Source: Gaeumannomyces sp. JS-464
Lineage: Eukaryota; Ascomycota; Sordariomycetes; Magnaporthales; Magnaporthaceae
NCBI GenBank assembly: GCA_002197995.1
Contig: NGZR01000003.1
Coordinates: 620,001 to 684,000, forward strand
Direction of reading: 5' to 3'
Length of the DNA stretch: 64,000 nt
How positions within the stretch are numbered: the stretch's first letter is position 1; each line of letters begins with the position of its first letter. A program made the translations under genes and the position numbers. Under the pieces are notes generated by a model, which did not search any database, had not been told where the DNA came from, and was given only the letters and a program-made list of their open reading frames with translations. Below, piece by piece: positions 45,276-56,999 of the stretch.

Positions 45276-46094
45276 CTAACACCGGTTCTGGCCGTTGCCA
45301 GCAAAGTTGCCAGGTTGGTAGGCGCCGCCAGCGTCGCCGAGACAATCGGCGACGGTCACCAGCGCCAGGTTGTTTTGCTTGGCCAGTTGATGAGCCAGGG
45401 CACAAGGACCTCGACGGTGCCCTGGTAGGTCTCGTGCATGAGAGGGATGTGGCCGTTGCCACCGGAGCCGGCGCGGGTAAATTCGCCTTGGCTTTGTTGG
45501 CGATTTGCCGTTCCAGTCGCCCGCATCAATGTCGTTGGTGATGACCTTGTAGCCAAGCGTGCGCATGGTGTTGAGCACCTGGCCGCCCGTGGCGAGGTAC
45601 GGCGGGCGCATGTAGGCGGGCTTCTTGCCGAAGATGTTGACAAAGGCCTGCTCCAGGCGCTGCATCTCCTGGGTGATGGCGTTGCCCTGGAGGTTACCCA
45701 GGTTGGCGTGAGACCTGCAGAGGAGGCGAGTTAGCGGTCGTATTCGCAGGGGGAGAACGGCCGGACACTCACCATGTGTGGGACGAGATCTGGTGGCCCG
45801 AGTTGTAGGCATTTTTGACGGCAGATGCCTGGTTGTAGATGCAGCCGTAGAGTGTGCCGGTGAAGAAGAAAGTTGCCTTGGCACCGGCGGCGTTGAGGAT
45901 GTCGACCAGCCTCTGAGTGTACTGGTAGGGCCCGTCGTCGAATGCCAGAGCCAGCGTGTTGGGACGCGCGCATTTGAAACCACGCCTGGGTTAGGAGCCC
46001 TCCGGATCATCTCGATAGGGTTCGGGGCCGGGTAAGCCCAGGCAGGGGCTACCTCGGCCGCCAGGAGGACCAGCGACGCAACAGAGAAGAGCAT
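45276..46094 (-). CDS. Secreted polysaccharide (chitin) deacetylase, CE4/NodB family
   Basis: Removes N-acetyl groups from chitin or related polymers at the cell wall. The signal peptide is MLFSVASLVLLAAEVAPAWA, with an optional upstream ATG at 46124. The NodB motifs appear in order: LALAFDDGPYQYT (catalytic Asp and metal Asp), SSHTWSHANL (metal His pair; a 58-bp intron, 45715-45772, GTGAGT to GCAG, splits its Trp), KPAYMRPPYLATGG, TNDIDAGDWN and GHIPLMHETYQG (catalytic His). The tail is ALVTVADCLGDAGGAYQPG then NGQNRC. No chitin-binding domain is visible, and the length (about 250 aa) is that of a bare catalytic domain. The motifs sit in three frames. Breaks lie near 45,977 (AAA, one base short), near 45,510-45,520 and near 45,385. 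Net correction of one base restores divisibility by three. All catalytic residues are present. Confidence 0.85.
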   Translation of the reverse strand: MLFSVASLVLLAAEVAPAWAYPAPNPIEMIRRAPNPGVVSNARVPTRWLWHSTTGPTSTLRGWSTSSTPPVPRQLSSSPAHSTAASTTRHLPSKMPTTRATRSRPTHGECPAVLPLRIRPLTRLLCRSHANLGNLQGNAITQEMQRLEQAFVNIFGKKPAYMRPPYLATGGQVLNTMRTLGYKVITNDIDAGDWNGKSPTKPRRIYPRRLRWQRPHPSHARDLPGHRRGPCALAHQLAKQNNLALVTVADCLGDAGGAYQPGNFAGNGQNRC

Positions 46095-47144
46095 TTTGCA
46101 CGTTGTAAAGAGGCACCCGATCAAGAAGATACCGAAGAGATCGATGGGTGTACGCCAAACGGATAAGTGTGATAGCCAATCAGGGTCGGCGGCTCAAGCT
46201 GCACTTTACTGACGTCCAAGCCGGGCAGAGAGGATGACCGGGTAGCCTCTCCTACGACAGCAGTTGCCCGGAATTCGGGTGAGCCCCTTTCTACATATAT
46301 ACCTAGGTATGTGTCATGATGTATCCAAGCAACGAGAACGTGGACCCGTCGCACATGGAAACTCCAGTCGGGCCACTCGGCTGTACGGAGACAATTGGAT
46401 GGGTCACTATTTCAAGGCATGGCGCACGAAGACATCCATCGCGATGCTAATTATTCCGCGGATGATACAATGCCCCAGAAGCAGCTGACTTTAGCCGGCA
46501 GGTTCACTCCTCCCAAGGGGCGGGTCGGACGCGTGGGGGTGGTTAGGGGGGGCCCTCTTTGCCCATTTTGGGCCACGGAGTCGTGGAACAAGTGCCGCTC
46601 AACCCCGGCCACCAGTTCCCAAGAGCGGCAGCGGGTGCATGCAGTATGGAGAGGGAACCAGAATGATATTTGAAAGGACCCGGGGAGCGCACTCAGCCGC
46701 GCTTTGCGAGGAATGCAGGCACCTACCTGAATATTCTCCCCCGAAAACTTTTTGGCCCCAAATCTGGATTGAGCGCCAGCCCTGAGCTGCCGCCGATGTA
46801 AACTGAGCTGCAGGCGGCACCAGGCTCAAGGGTGAGTCACAGGGTGATCACAGGTGATTAGCCTGAGCTAACGCTGGCATCGGGTTCATCACTCGGGTAA
46901 AATTGCCGCGAGTAAAGCGGCAGTGCCCATCCTCTGTGCCTGAACCCGCCTGGTTCCAGGCTCCAAGCACACTGGCAGCCGCCTGGTTCCAGGCTCCAGG
47001 CGTATCTACCAGGCGCCTACTCCCCAGGCTGCAGCTGCGCAATCATCAACACGTCTCACAGACCGCCCTCGAATAGCTGCCTTGTATTGTTTCTACTCTC
47101 CGTAGCCACATCGCTGCAGCTCTAATCCAAGTACGAGTTTCGGT
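46095..47144. other. Intergenic between deacetylase and 2EXR gene
   Basis: About 1 kb, GC-rich and not RIP-mutated, between two divergently facing genes. A 19-bp sequence, CGCCTGGTTCCAGGCTCCA, occurs twice (46947-46965 and 46980-46998); its core is nearly palindromic. Otherwise no feature seen. Confidence 0.45.
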
Positions 47145-47768
47145 ATGCCAGGATCTCAAGGCCCGAAGGACTTTCCACAATTCCCAAATCTTCCGACCGA
47201 ACTTAAATGTGAAATTTGGAATTTTTCCGGTTTGTACGCATCGCGGGTTCTCAGCATTTGTTAAGGACTAAAGGGATTTGACACACAGGAGATTGGTCCA
47301 CAAACAGCCACAATAAGGGCACTCCTCTCCACCTGTCACGAGAGCCGCTCTCGCACTTTATGCGCCTTTCTTGACGAAATGGTGCTTGATCTCCCAGGCG
47401 CGCCCCCGTTGCTGCGATTCAGCTGTGAAACAGACATTTTCTACATTAGGAATTTCGTGGCTGGGTTTTTGTGCCCCGCGCCTCCATCTGATCGGAACCT
47501 TGGATTGATCGCAAAGTTACCATCCAACGTTAGGAAACTCGATTAGACAGATTTGCAATTACGTTTTTTACGCGTGACCTTAGCACCGTCCCCAGCCGTT
47601 GGACAAAATACGGAACACCCCAGTTGCTTTAGGGCCTTGCTCGGCTCCCCAAACTTAAGACAATTGACTGGGTGTGCGATTGCCAGTTTAACTCCAATTT
47701 CCAGGATGTTATAAATCTCGAAGGTTCCGTGCCCTTGGAATGTTCCAACGATAATAAGATAGCTACTG
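47145..47768 (+). pseudogene. 2EXR-domain gene, truncated by an LTR
   Basis: The ATG at 47145 opens FPQFPNLPTELKCEIWNFS, the usual start of the fungal 2EXR domain (unknown function). A probable intron follows (about 47230-47288, GTTTGT to CACAG). After it, LLSTCHESRSRTLCAFLDEM and LLRFSCETDIFYIRNF match the second half of the domain. The frames of the two parts do not join exactly, so an indel or a different splice site is involved. A TAG at about 47543 (Asp then stop, where CAG is likely) interrupts the reading. Coding-like sequence (SPNLRQLTVCDCQFNSNFQD, EGSVPLECSND) continues in another frame up to 47768, where the LTR of the outer retroelement begins. The 3' part of the gene is missing from the window, presumably beyond the nested insertions. 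Confidence 0.6.
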
Positions 47769-48239
47769 TGTTACGACCAGCATGCAAGCCCCAGGAAGGC
47801 AGGACGGAAAGGGGCCCAAATGGTGCCTTTGCCCCGCACTTAAACACGTGGAGTTACGTGGTTCCAGCTGGATCTCTGGATTTGTGCCGGAGGAACCACA
47901 AATTTATAAAGCCAAAGGGATTTTTGGATTTGTGCTAAAGGAACCACAAATTTATAAAGCCAAAAGGATTTTTGGATTTGTGTTAAAAGGATTACAAATT
48001 TACAAATTTAACTTAATATAAGGTAAAAGGTAGCTATATAAAGGATGGATTTTTTACTATTTTAAATAGCTTTAATTAAAGCTTCGGCATTAGTTAACTT
48101 AAATTAGCTCCTAAGCATTTTTAAGGTAAGCATTAAATTATCCTTTTAAATTACGTGTTACTTTGTTAACTAAATTAGCGATATTGTCTTTTCCACCTTC
48201 GAAATGCTTTATTTTAAAAACAAACTTTTAATTATAACA
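47769..48239 (+). repeat. Probable 5' LTR of the outer Gypsy element
   Basis: Begins TGTTACGACC and plausibly ends ATAACA (48239), about 470 bp. It holds a 48-bp tandem repeat (47878 on) and a TATA-like AGCTATATAAAGG near 48,032-48,044. Its first 110 bp are GC-normal while the rest is AT-rich. The partner LTR is not in the window, so the borders are tentative. Confidence 0.45.
47878..48005 (+). repeat. 48-bp tandem repeat, 2.6 copies
   Basis: Units start at 47878, 47926 and 47974 with GGATTTGTG, followed by a block ending ACAAATTTATAAAGCCAAA. Each later copy has more C-to-T and G-to-A changes than the one before, a gradient of RIP-like mutation away from the host gene side. Confidence 0.85.
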
Positions 48240-48339
48240 TTTTAATTAATTTTATTTAGTACTTTGTTAAAAAGGGGGGATAATATAATTATAACAAATA
48301 ATAGCAAAAAGTTTAAAAAAGAAAAAACCACGGTTTTTA

Positions 48340-49005
48340 CTTTTAACGGTGTTAAGTACGATTTTAACGAAACAGTCGATACGGTTAGCCTTTTTAAATT
48401 TATAACAACCGAAATCGCTAAAAACTAAACCGAAGTAAAGCAATTTATTGCGAAATTGGTATCTTTTAAAACACTTATCGCAATTCGAACATATAAATTC
48501 CCGTTTCCGGATTTTTACGAAAGGGAAAACAGCAAATTTAAAACGTTTTTTACCGAATGCAAAAGCTATTTTAAGTTTTACAAATAGCAATTTGTAAGCG
48601 AAAAATAAAAAGTTGCTTACGTTATTATTAAGTTAAACGGCAAAGTAAAAAAATGGTTTTAGCTAACCTAAAACAACTATTTTAAAAGGTATAAAAATAG
48701 CTAGGAAGCTATTAAGCTTACTTTCGCTAATTTCGAAATTTTCGGAAAAAAGGTCGGAAAAATGTTCGGTATAATCGACGAAACCCGAATTGCCGAAAAA
48801 GATTTATTAGCTTTTAAATAACGAAGGTTTACAATTAAATACGTAGCGAATTTTTAACGGATTAGCATTAAGCTTAGCTAAAGCAACGCTATGTTAATGC
48901 TGCACTTTTATAACGGATTACGCGAAAACGTAAAAAACGAATTTGCAAAGTAAAACCGCCCAAAGTTTTTTTACGGATTACGTTAAAAACGTAATTCGCA
49001 TTAGC
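48340..49005 (+). pseudogene. Outer Gypsy gag, 5' part
   Basis: Retrotransposon gag protein, which forms the virus-like particle of the element. Read on the plus strand it shows FPDFYERENSKFKTFFTECK, AYVIIKLNGKVKKWF, EAIKLTFANFEIFG and NAMLMLHFYNGLRENVKNEF, which match fungal Gypsy gag in order. TAA or TAG stops interrupt it where Gln or Trp is expected. It is broken at 49005 by the inner element. Confidence 0.7.
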
Positions 49006-49206
49006 TGTTACGGCCAGTAAGGCTTTAATTGTAAATAAAAAAGTTGGGACTGGAAACCCTTATCGTTAAATAAGGGCGGAGGCTTCATAAGGTGGATCCC
49101 GCACAAAGATATTTTAAACCTTTGCAAAGCCAGGCCTCCGGCCTCCAACCTACTCCGAATACCATCTTTTTGCTTTTCAATTTCTCTACCCTCAACTGCT
49201 TTAACA
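49006..49206 (+). repeat. 5' LTR of the inner Gypsy element
   Basis: 201 bp, TGTTACGG to TTTAACA. It aligns along its whole length with 57000-57144 plus 63388-63444, differing mostly by C/T and G/A. Position 57000-57001 reads TA where this copy has TG, as RIP would produce. Confidence 0.9.
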
Positions 49207-49681
49207 ATTGGTAGCAACTCCGGAAAACCTAAGCGACCGGCGCGAACGTAATCGCGGAAATCAATTACGTCCCTTTCCCCTACTTTTTTCTCCCGGATCT
49301 CGCAAGCTTAAAACGGCGACGATCCTTTTTACTAACGCAAGCTTAAAGCGGCGTTGGATTTACGTTTAAGCAGGTTTAAAGCGGCCTATAACGCTTTATT
49401 TACGCTTCCCCTTTTACTAGTTATTTACCCCGCTGTTGCAAGCTTAAAGCGGTTTTAGCAATTACTAGTTATTTACCCCGTTAGCGCAAGCTTAAAACGG
49501 CGTCGATAATTATAGCACCTTCCTTTCCTTTCCTTTCCCGCTTGCGGTAACAAGCTCGCACCATCCGGATCCCTTTTTTAAGGCTGCAAAAATATTTTTC
49601 CGTTTTTCGCGTTAGGTTTTAAGCGGGCGTTAACATTCGGATTACCTTACCTTTACCTCGTCCTTTTACTTCCTCGTTACT
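49207..49681 (+). other. Leader of the inner Gypsy element with internal repeats
   Basis: Lies between the LTR and the first gag codon. The primer-binding site should start at about 49207 (ATTGGTAGC...). The motif GCAAGCTTAAA(A/G)CGG occurs four times (from 49301, 49336, 49437 and 49485), and ACTAGTTATTTACCCCG occurs twice between them. These could belong to packaging or regulatory sequence of the element (inference). Confidence 0.6.
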
Positions 49682-52600
49682 ATGGCCGATCCTCCAACCA
49701 CAAGCCTTTCGGGACCCGATAAAAACAATCGAGCATCGGTAAGCACGCTTATGCCGGGCACGATGCCCGAATTTTTAATTTTTAAAGGCGAATTTCCAGT
49801 GCCTTATCGGGCTGCTACTTACTTATTACATAACGATAGTGTGCATTTCGAAAGGGTTAAACGATTAACAATCGGTTTAAAGTAATGCAACCACCTTTTA
49901 GCATTAAACCACTTACTAAATCCTCCGCTACCGCGTTAGCTTTTAACCTTTTACTTAACGATAATTACAATTTTAAGTACGACTTTATTCGAAATATTCG
50001 CTTTAGCAAATTAGCATCGATTATTTACCACCCGCCCCGTAGGAAGCGCGAAATTACGTTTTAAACGGTTATAAAAAGTTTCGTCCTTTTAGTTAACTTT
50101 TTAAAATTAGCCCTTTCGATTTGGCTTTAACGGAAAAACTATCCGCCGTATAAGCGACCAGGTTAAGCATTAAAGCGACCGTATAAATTATACCTTTAAA
50201 ATCCTTTAGCGCATGCAAAACCGCTAAATTCGGCGGAACGAGGAATAACGCAAGCGAAACGAAAAATAACAAAATTAAAGCAGGCTTTTAACTTAAATTA
50301 TAAATAAGTTTAAAAGCATCGAGCACAATCGCGAGCGCGCCCGGCGTTTAAAATACGAGCGATATTACGGTTTTAGCGCTTCGCGATCCAGTTATAACCG
50401 TTATGCTACCACGTTAAATTTAATAAAATACGACGTCGTTTAAGCGAAATCCGACGTAAATAAACTTAAGCTTATAATGCGCCGGCATAATCGTTATTCG
50501 ACGATTAAAACCTTTTTTTAGCGCGCGCGCTACTTTTCCTTATAATAACGGTTATTTAAACGTAAGTTTAAAACATACTTCGAACGGCCTAATACGGGAG
50601 CATTTCGTTTTAAGCCTTAATTGCTATTAGCTAAATAAGCTTACGTAATATATATTGTTACGGGCGGTAACGGAAACCCGTTAAACCTTTCGTTTTCCTT
50701 TAATAACGACGATAACGAAGGAGCCCTTTTTAACCGAAAGTTAAAGGAATTTCCGCTTCGCTTATTAAAAAACCCTCGTTTTTTCCGGGCTACTTTTATT
50801 AATACCTTTTAATAGGATTTAACCCGGGGTAAAAGCAACCCTTACGTCCTTTTACCGAAAAATGGAAAGGATTAAAATCGAAATCGGGACCGGGACGTTT
50901 AAAAGAACGTAAAAAACCGCGCTACCCGTAATTACAAGTAATAAATAGTTAATACCCACGTATTTACTCGCTTTAACGGAAATCGCTTCCTTTTTAAGCG
51001 AAAAATAATCGAAGTTTTCGATTTCTATTAAAAAAACCCCGATAATTAAAGCATTTTATTTAATTTTAAACTAATAATTTTTATAAACGTTTACTTTTTT
51101 ACCGAGCGGATCGAAATTTTCCGCGAAAATTAAATATGGTTTAAAACGTTAACTATTAACTGCTTAACCTTTTTTAAACCCTTTTTTAGCGGTTTAGCAG
51201 CCATTTAGTAAAACAGTTAATTTAATCGTAAAAAACGCGCCATTTTAAAAGTTTAAAGCTTAATAGCAATCCTTACTTTTAAACGATAATTCGCTTTAAA
51301 CGTTAATAAAGCTATTAAGCTTTTTATTAAAGCGATTTTTACCTTTCGAAACCTAATTGCAAACGAGTTCGCTTATTAATTCGTTTTTAAAATGTCCGTT
51401 TTATTAAAAGTATAGGCATTATTTAAAACGGCAACTAGTACGGCATTATAATCCAAATTTAAAACCGGTTTAATTTAAGCATTTAAACGCGGTTAAAAGC
51501 TCCCAAATCGATAAAAACTCGCGTTAAATACTTCGCTACATTAAAAAAAACAATTAATGCTAATTGCCGTAGCCCGGAAGCATTACCCTAATACTGTGGC
51601 TAAAAAGCACGATTTCGCAATAAAGGTTATAACGATAATTATAGTAATAAGCGCGATAATTATAACTTTAGCAAATTTAATAATCGCTATTACGAATAAA
51701 TCCCGTAATAAGCGTCGGGATTATAATCGAAATTACCGCCATTTAAATTTCGCCGTTACGATTTTCGCTATTATACTTTCGCCGTAACTTTAACCGTAAG
51801 GATTACTATCGCGATAAAAATCGCGATTATAAATTTCGCGATTATAAACGAAACGATTACAAAAACCGTAATAATCGCAAAAAATTACAAAAAAGCAGTA
51901 ACCGTAACCGTCGCGATAAAAATCGCATTATAAACGTTTAAATTATAAATAGCGCGACCGAGTTTATAACGTTAAAAACGGTAACGCCAACGCCGGAAAC
52001 TCGCCGGTTAACTAAAACGACGATAATAGCGTTTTAAGCGCTGCAAAATCCGTCGACGCGATAAGCTTTACGCTATCGAAAAGCGTGCGGAATTGCACAT
52101 TTGCAAACGCTATAACGCTATTACCCTTTTTCGCAATTTCTTTTTGCTTATTTTACTGTTTGTTTTAACGAGCCCGTTTATTAAATCGACGAAAAGCCTT
52201 TTACTTTTTAGCAATTTACAAAAAAAAACGTTATTAAAAGGCTACTAAGGTTAACCTAAACACAATCGCATTAAGCGGTTACTTTTACGCTAAAATAACG
52301 ATCCGCTCGTTTTTTAATAGCTAAAAAACTTAAATTTATGCTAACTTCGGCTTTAGCCGAAACCTAATAATTGCCGACTTTTTCCGCTATTACGAGTATA
52401 AAATTTACAACGTAAACGATTTTAACGTTTAACTTATCCTTTTTAAATGGAATTTTAACGCTTTAAACGTATTACTAAATTCGTATGCGTTACTTTTTAC
52501 ACGTTTAGCTATTATTTAAACGGCTTTCCCGCCGTATTTAAACAATTAGTTTACATTTGGATCGTTAAGCATTTAATTGCGGGCATAATTTTTAACGTCG

Positions 52601-55600
52601 CTTTTTTTAAACTTCGAAAGGCTTTATTAACTTGCGGCTAATTTAATTAACCTTTTTTTAAACCATTTTCACGTTTTAATCGTTACAATTAAAGAAGTAT
52701 TACAATCGTTCGAGCCGTTAAAACTGCTAGCGCCGTCGTAATCCCGGCGTAATAAACTATCGCAATTCCGGTAAAGTATTTCCCGCTCCCTAAAAAACGC
52801 ACGTTTTTTATTAAAAGGAAACCATTTCGCTGTTTTTAATGCCGTAGTTAACTGCAATACTTAGCATATATGCCTAATGCATAACGCTATAAATTAATTT
52901 ATGCGATTTACTAAAAACATACGCATAGTTACCATCCGAAAGCATACGAACCAAATTTACCAAATTTTTAATTTTAAAATAGCTTTAAAAGCTATTACCG
53001 GTGTAATAGCACTAGCCGCCGCTATTATAAGCTATTAAGCTAAATATAACGCTAAATACGGCTTTAAAACCCTTTCGACCTTTTTTTTTTTAAAGCACCC
53101 GTTACGAGCAAAACTTTTCGAAATACCGGTTTTAAACCGATTATTTCCAAAGTAATTCGTATCGTTAGCTCCGGTTAAAGCAAAAAAAAAACAATAACGT
53201 TAAACGTACAGTTAAACCGTAATTTTCGCAAATTAAAAGGGTCGATTAAAAAGGCACCACCCGCGAGTAAATACCGGAATTAAAAAAACCTAAAAGCTAA
53301 ATAAACGTGCTACTTTACGTTATTATTTAATTAAATTTACAATATAACACTAGGAGGAAAAAAGGTTAAAACGCTTATAATGCTAAAAAAGCTTCCTAAA
53401 AAGCCTGGATTTAAACCGGACGTTAACATCCCGTTAAAAAACTTTATGTTTAACTTCCCGGAATTTCTTCCCCGTATTCCGGAAAAAAGGAATAATATCC
53501 GTGCTTTTAAAAAAGCACTTTACATTTTAATTAAAAATAAAGTTTACGTATATAACGGAAATTTAACGGAAACCCGAATTTTTAAAAACATTTGTAAACG
53601 TGTAAACATTTAGCGCGATAAAAAACCGATCGATATCCCCGAAAACGAACAAATAAAAATTCCTTTCGTTAAAGGATGGCAAAATTAAAGCGTTAAATTA
53701 CTTAACCAACCTTATTTTATTACTCGCAAAAATAAAACGTTATTAATAAAACATACGATAAACTTAACGAATAAAAACGTTTAAAACCAGTTAATTACGT
53801 TATACTTTTGCGTTTTTTTATTTCGTTATATAACGCATAGTTTACGGTTAATTTAAAAGTTATATTATTGTTAACCTCCGCTAACTTAATAAAATTTTAA
53901 TCCCGAACGCGTACCTTTTTCCTTTTTAACAGGACGTTATTAACGCATTAAAAGGCAAAAAGTACGCTACCGTTATCGATACCACCGCTTTTTTTTCCAG
54001 TTCCTTATACACCCTAAGCATTGGGACCGGCTTACGATTTTAAGCTATAAAGGTTTTAAACGTTTACGTATCGCCCTTATAAGTTACCGGAATTTACCTG
54101 TTTACGTTTAACGCTTTATAAATAACTTGCTTCGTTTTTATAAGCACTTTTGCCGCTATTTCGTCGACGATATTATTATCTTTTCGAATAACTTTTAAAA
54201 CTATTAAAAGCATTTAAAAAGATTTTTAAACTTTTTTAAAGCAAAAGCATTGCGATCTCTTTTAAAAAAAGCTTCGTTAGCTATCCGAACGTTAAGCTTT
54301 TTAAATTTTACGTTAACGCTTTCGAACTTTTAACTACCGAATCTCGCGTGCAAAGCTTCCGCGACCTCGCTTTTCCTAATACTTTTAAATTATTGGAAAC
54401 TTATTTCGGCAATACTAGCTTTTTCCGATTAATAATTCCCTATTACGTTAAAATCGCTAAGCTTTTTTAAAAACGCAAAGTTTTTTTATTAATTAAAAAC
54501 CGTAAGCAAGGAAAAATAAAAGGAGGTTAACGTTAGCATTACGCGAGAAGCATTAAATTTACCCCAATTATTAATAAGTTTAAATCTTTTAAAGCTTTGC
54601 AAAACCATATTTGCAAGCATATAAAGCTGTACTATTATAACCCGAACCGAACCTTTTATTTTTAAATCGACGGATTTTTTAAGCGAGGCTTTAAAATTAT
54701 GGTTTTTTAAACCCAACCCGATTACGTTTAAAAGCTAAAAACCGTAATCCCGGCCACCGTTATCCAGCTTATTATGTTTTTTAATCGCTATTTTACGGCT
54801 TTTAAGCTAAATTATAACCCGTTCGAGTTAAAAGTAGCTTGCTTTATATGGTCGTGCAAAAGGCTCCGTATTTTACTTTATTCTAATAACTAACTTAAAA
54901 TCGTTATTTTTACAAACCACGACGCCACTTTTAATATCGTTAATAAAACCTGTTTTAATACCGTTTTAACGAACCGCGCTAATAAACGCTTAATTAACGC
55001 GTCCATTTATTTTAGCGCATACCTTTTAAACGTTACCACGTGCTAAACGTTTTAACCTTATCCTTAACGCTTTATCCCGTTTCCTAACCATTATAAAGGA
55101 TGCCGAAACACGTGCTAAGCTTAACGAACCCGTTTTAAACTCGCTTTGGGAAAAGGGCTTTAACGACCGGCATAACGAAAACGACGTTAAACACGTCCTG
55201 CAAATAACCGAAGCTGTTATAAATAACAGCACGCGCTTTTAATTCATTAAGCATTATAAGGAGGACCCGGTGTTTTACAAGTTAATTACGAAACTCGCTA
55301 CGCCCCGCCCCGGTAAAGCACCCCTTAAGCACGAGGACGTGTTAAACGCTTTTAAAGCCGGGCACCCTTTTCGCGTTATTAAAAGTTTGCTTTATAACAA
55401 AAATAATAACGGGGTTAAACGATTTATTATCCCATTCCTTATGGTAAAAACCTTTTTTAAAAAGGCTTATAATTATAAGCACCACTTCGGCCGCTAACGC
55501 ATAATAAACGCTTTTGCCGGTATGCATTTCCGGTTTAAAAAGCGCTAAATTAACCAATATATTAAAAACTATTACGTTTGCGGCATAAACTAAATCGATA

Positions 55601-56537
55601 ATTAAAAGCTTATCGGCACGCTTTAACTTATCCAAGCTTTAACTAAACTTATAAACGTGTTAATTATAAATTTTATTACTGCATTCCCAATTATACCGTT
55701 AGCAAACACCTTTTAGCAATTTAGCACCCACGACTTTTTTAACGCCTTTTTTACCGTTACCGATAAAACATTTAAACGGATTATTTTAATCCCCGAATAC
55801 GATACTTATAATGCAAAACATTAAGCTTTACTATTGTTACGATATTTCCTTATAATTAATTAGCTTTATCCCGCGTTATTATTTCCGATAAAAATGCTAA
55901 ATTTACCAAAACTTTTTAGCAAACCTTTTAAAAGGGCTTTAAAACTAAACTTGCTATAATTACGGCTTACTATCCCTAAACCGACGGCTAATCCGAAAAA
56001 AAAAACCAATTAATGGAATTAGCCATCCGCTTTTACGCTTAAAAGCATTCCGTTTAAGTTAACATTTTCTTTGCATTCCAATGAGACATTAACAATTCGA
56101 CCACGTCGGTTACGAACTGCTTACCGCACGAGTTTCTTTTCGGATTTAAATTCCTTAAATTTATTACTCGCTTTACTAATTTAAACTTAAAAGATACGCT
56201 TAACCTCCAATACATGCGTAAGCATTTCCGGCGTAAAGCTTAATACGTTATAAACTTCGCTGCCTTTGAAATGAAAAGGTTATACGATGGTAAACACCGT
56301 TATAAAAAATTTAACGAGGGAAACCAAATTTGGTTAAAAATGGGTACCGCTTACAAGCTTCGGGAAGGAATTGTAAATAATAAAACAGCCTTTTTTCGCT
56401 AAAAACTTTATACGATTAAAAAAAAGGTTTTACCTTTAGCTTACGAGCTCGAATTACCCATTAACGGCACTAAGATTTACCCAGTGATATTTATTTAGCA
56501 CTTCCTTTGCTACCACGCTAAAAACGATCCCTTTTAG
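49682..56537 (+). pseudogene. Inner Gypsy gag-pol, destroyed by RIP
   Basis: Replication polyprotein of the retrotransposon (gag, protease, reverse transcriptase, RNase H, integrase). The ATG at 49682 starts a gag-like frame (MADPPTTSLSGPDKNN... FLIFKGEFPVPYRAA). The reverse transcriptase is shown by the catalytic YFVDDIIIF at 54157-54183. The integrase is shown by VISDKNAKFTKTF and the canonical TAYxPQTDGQSE segment near 55962-55994, where both Gln codons read TAA (55977-55979 and 55989-55991). The integrase C-terminal part follows (YDGKHRYKKFNEGNQIWL and LAYELELPINGTKIYPV). Stops are dense throughout, nearly all TAA or TAG at expected Gln/Trp positions. No function possible. Confidence 0.85.
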
Positions 56538-56912
56538 CAAGTGCCAGCACCATTTAGCCCTATCGACTATACCCCGGTCGACGACGAATCCGACGATTTT
56601 GGCAACCCTAACGACAAGTCGTTCGAAGTTAAACGCATTACTAACCACAAGGTTAAAAAGGGCGGCGCTATTAAATACTACGTTATTTGGAAGGGATACG
56701 GAAACCACGAGGGCACCTGGGAGCTTAAGGCCAACTTTAAGCACGCACCCAAAGTAGTCGAGGCTTACGAAAAGTCGCAGGCAACTTTAACCGCGTTTAA
56801 AGGCAAAGTTAACGCTTTTGCCGACGGCCTTTTCCCGGCAGCTAACGACGTTCCTAAAGCTCGGGGACTTACTCCAGTTAAGCGCGGCCGTAAACGCCCG
56901 CACGAGAATTAG
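56538..56912 (+). pseudogene. Chromodomain tail of the inner Gypsy integrase
   Basis: The last 124 codons of the integrase remain open after a TAG at 56535-56537. The chromodomain (about 56623-56772) reads FEVKRITNHKVKKGGAIKYY, VIWKGYGNHEGTWEL, HAPKVVEAYE, with the aromatic residues that normally bind methylated histone H3 in place. Chromodomains of this kind direct integration to heterochromatin. Base composition is normal here, unlike the 6.6 kb before it. No start codon of its own, so it is the end of the polyprotein rather than a separate gene. Confidence 0.85.
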
Positions 56913-56999
56913 GCGCTATAAGGGCGAGAAAAGAGGAAAACATTATGCTATTTGTGTTTAGCATTAAAAACGATGCCGTTTTTTTAAAAGGCCGGCACT

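Noticed and set aside
47878..48005. Possible CRISPR-like or satellite array
   Set aside because: Only 2.6 contiguous units without spacers, inside an LTR of a eukaryotic genome.
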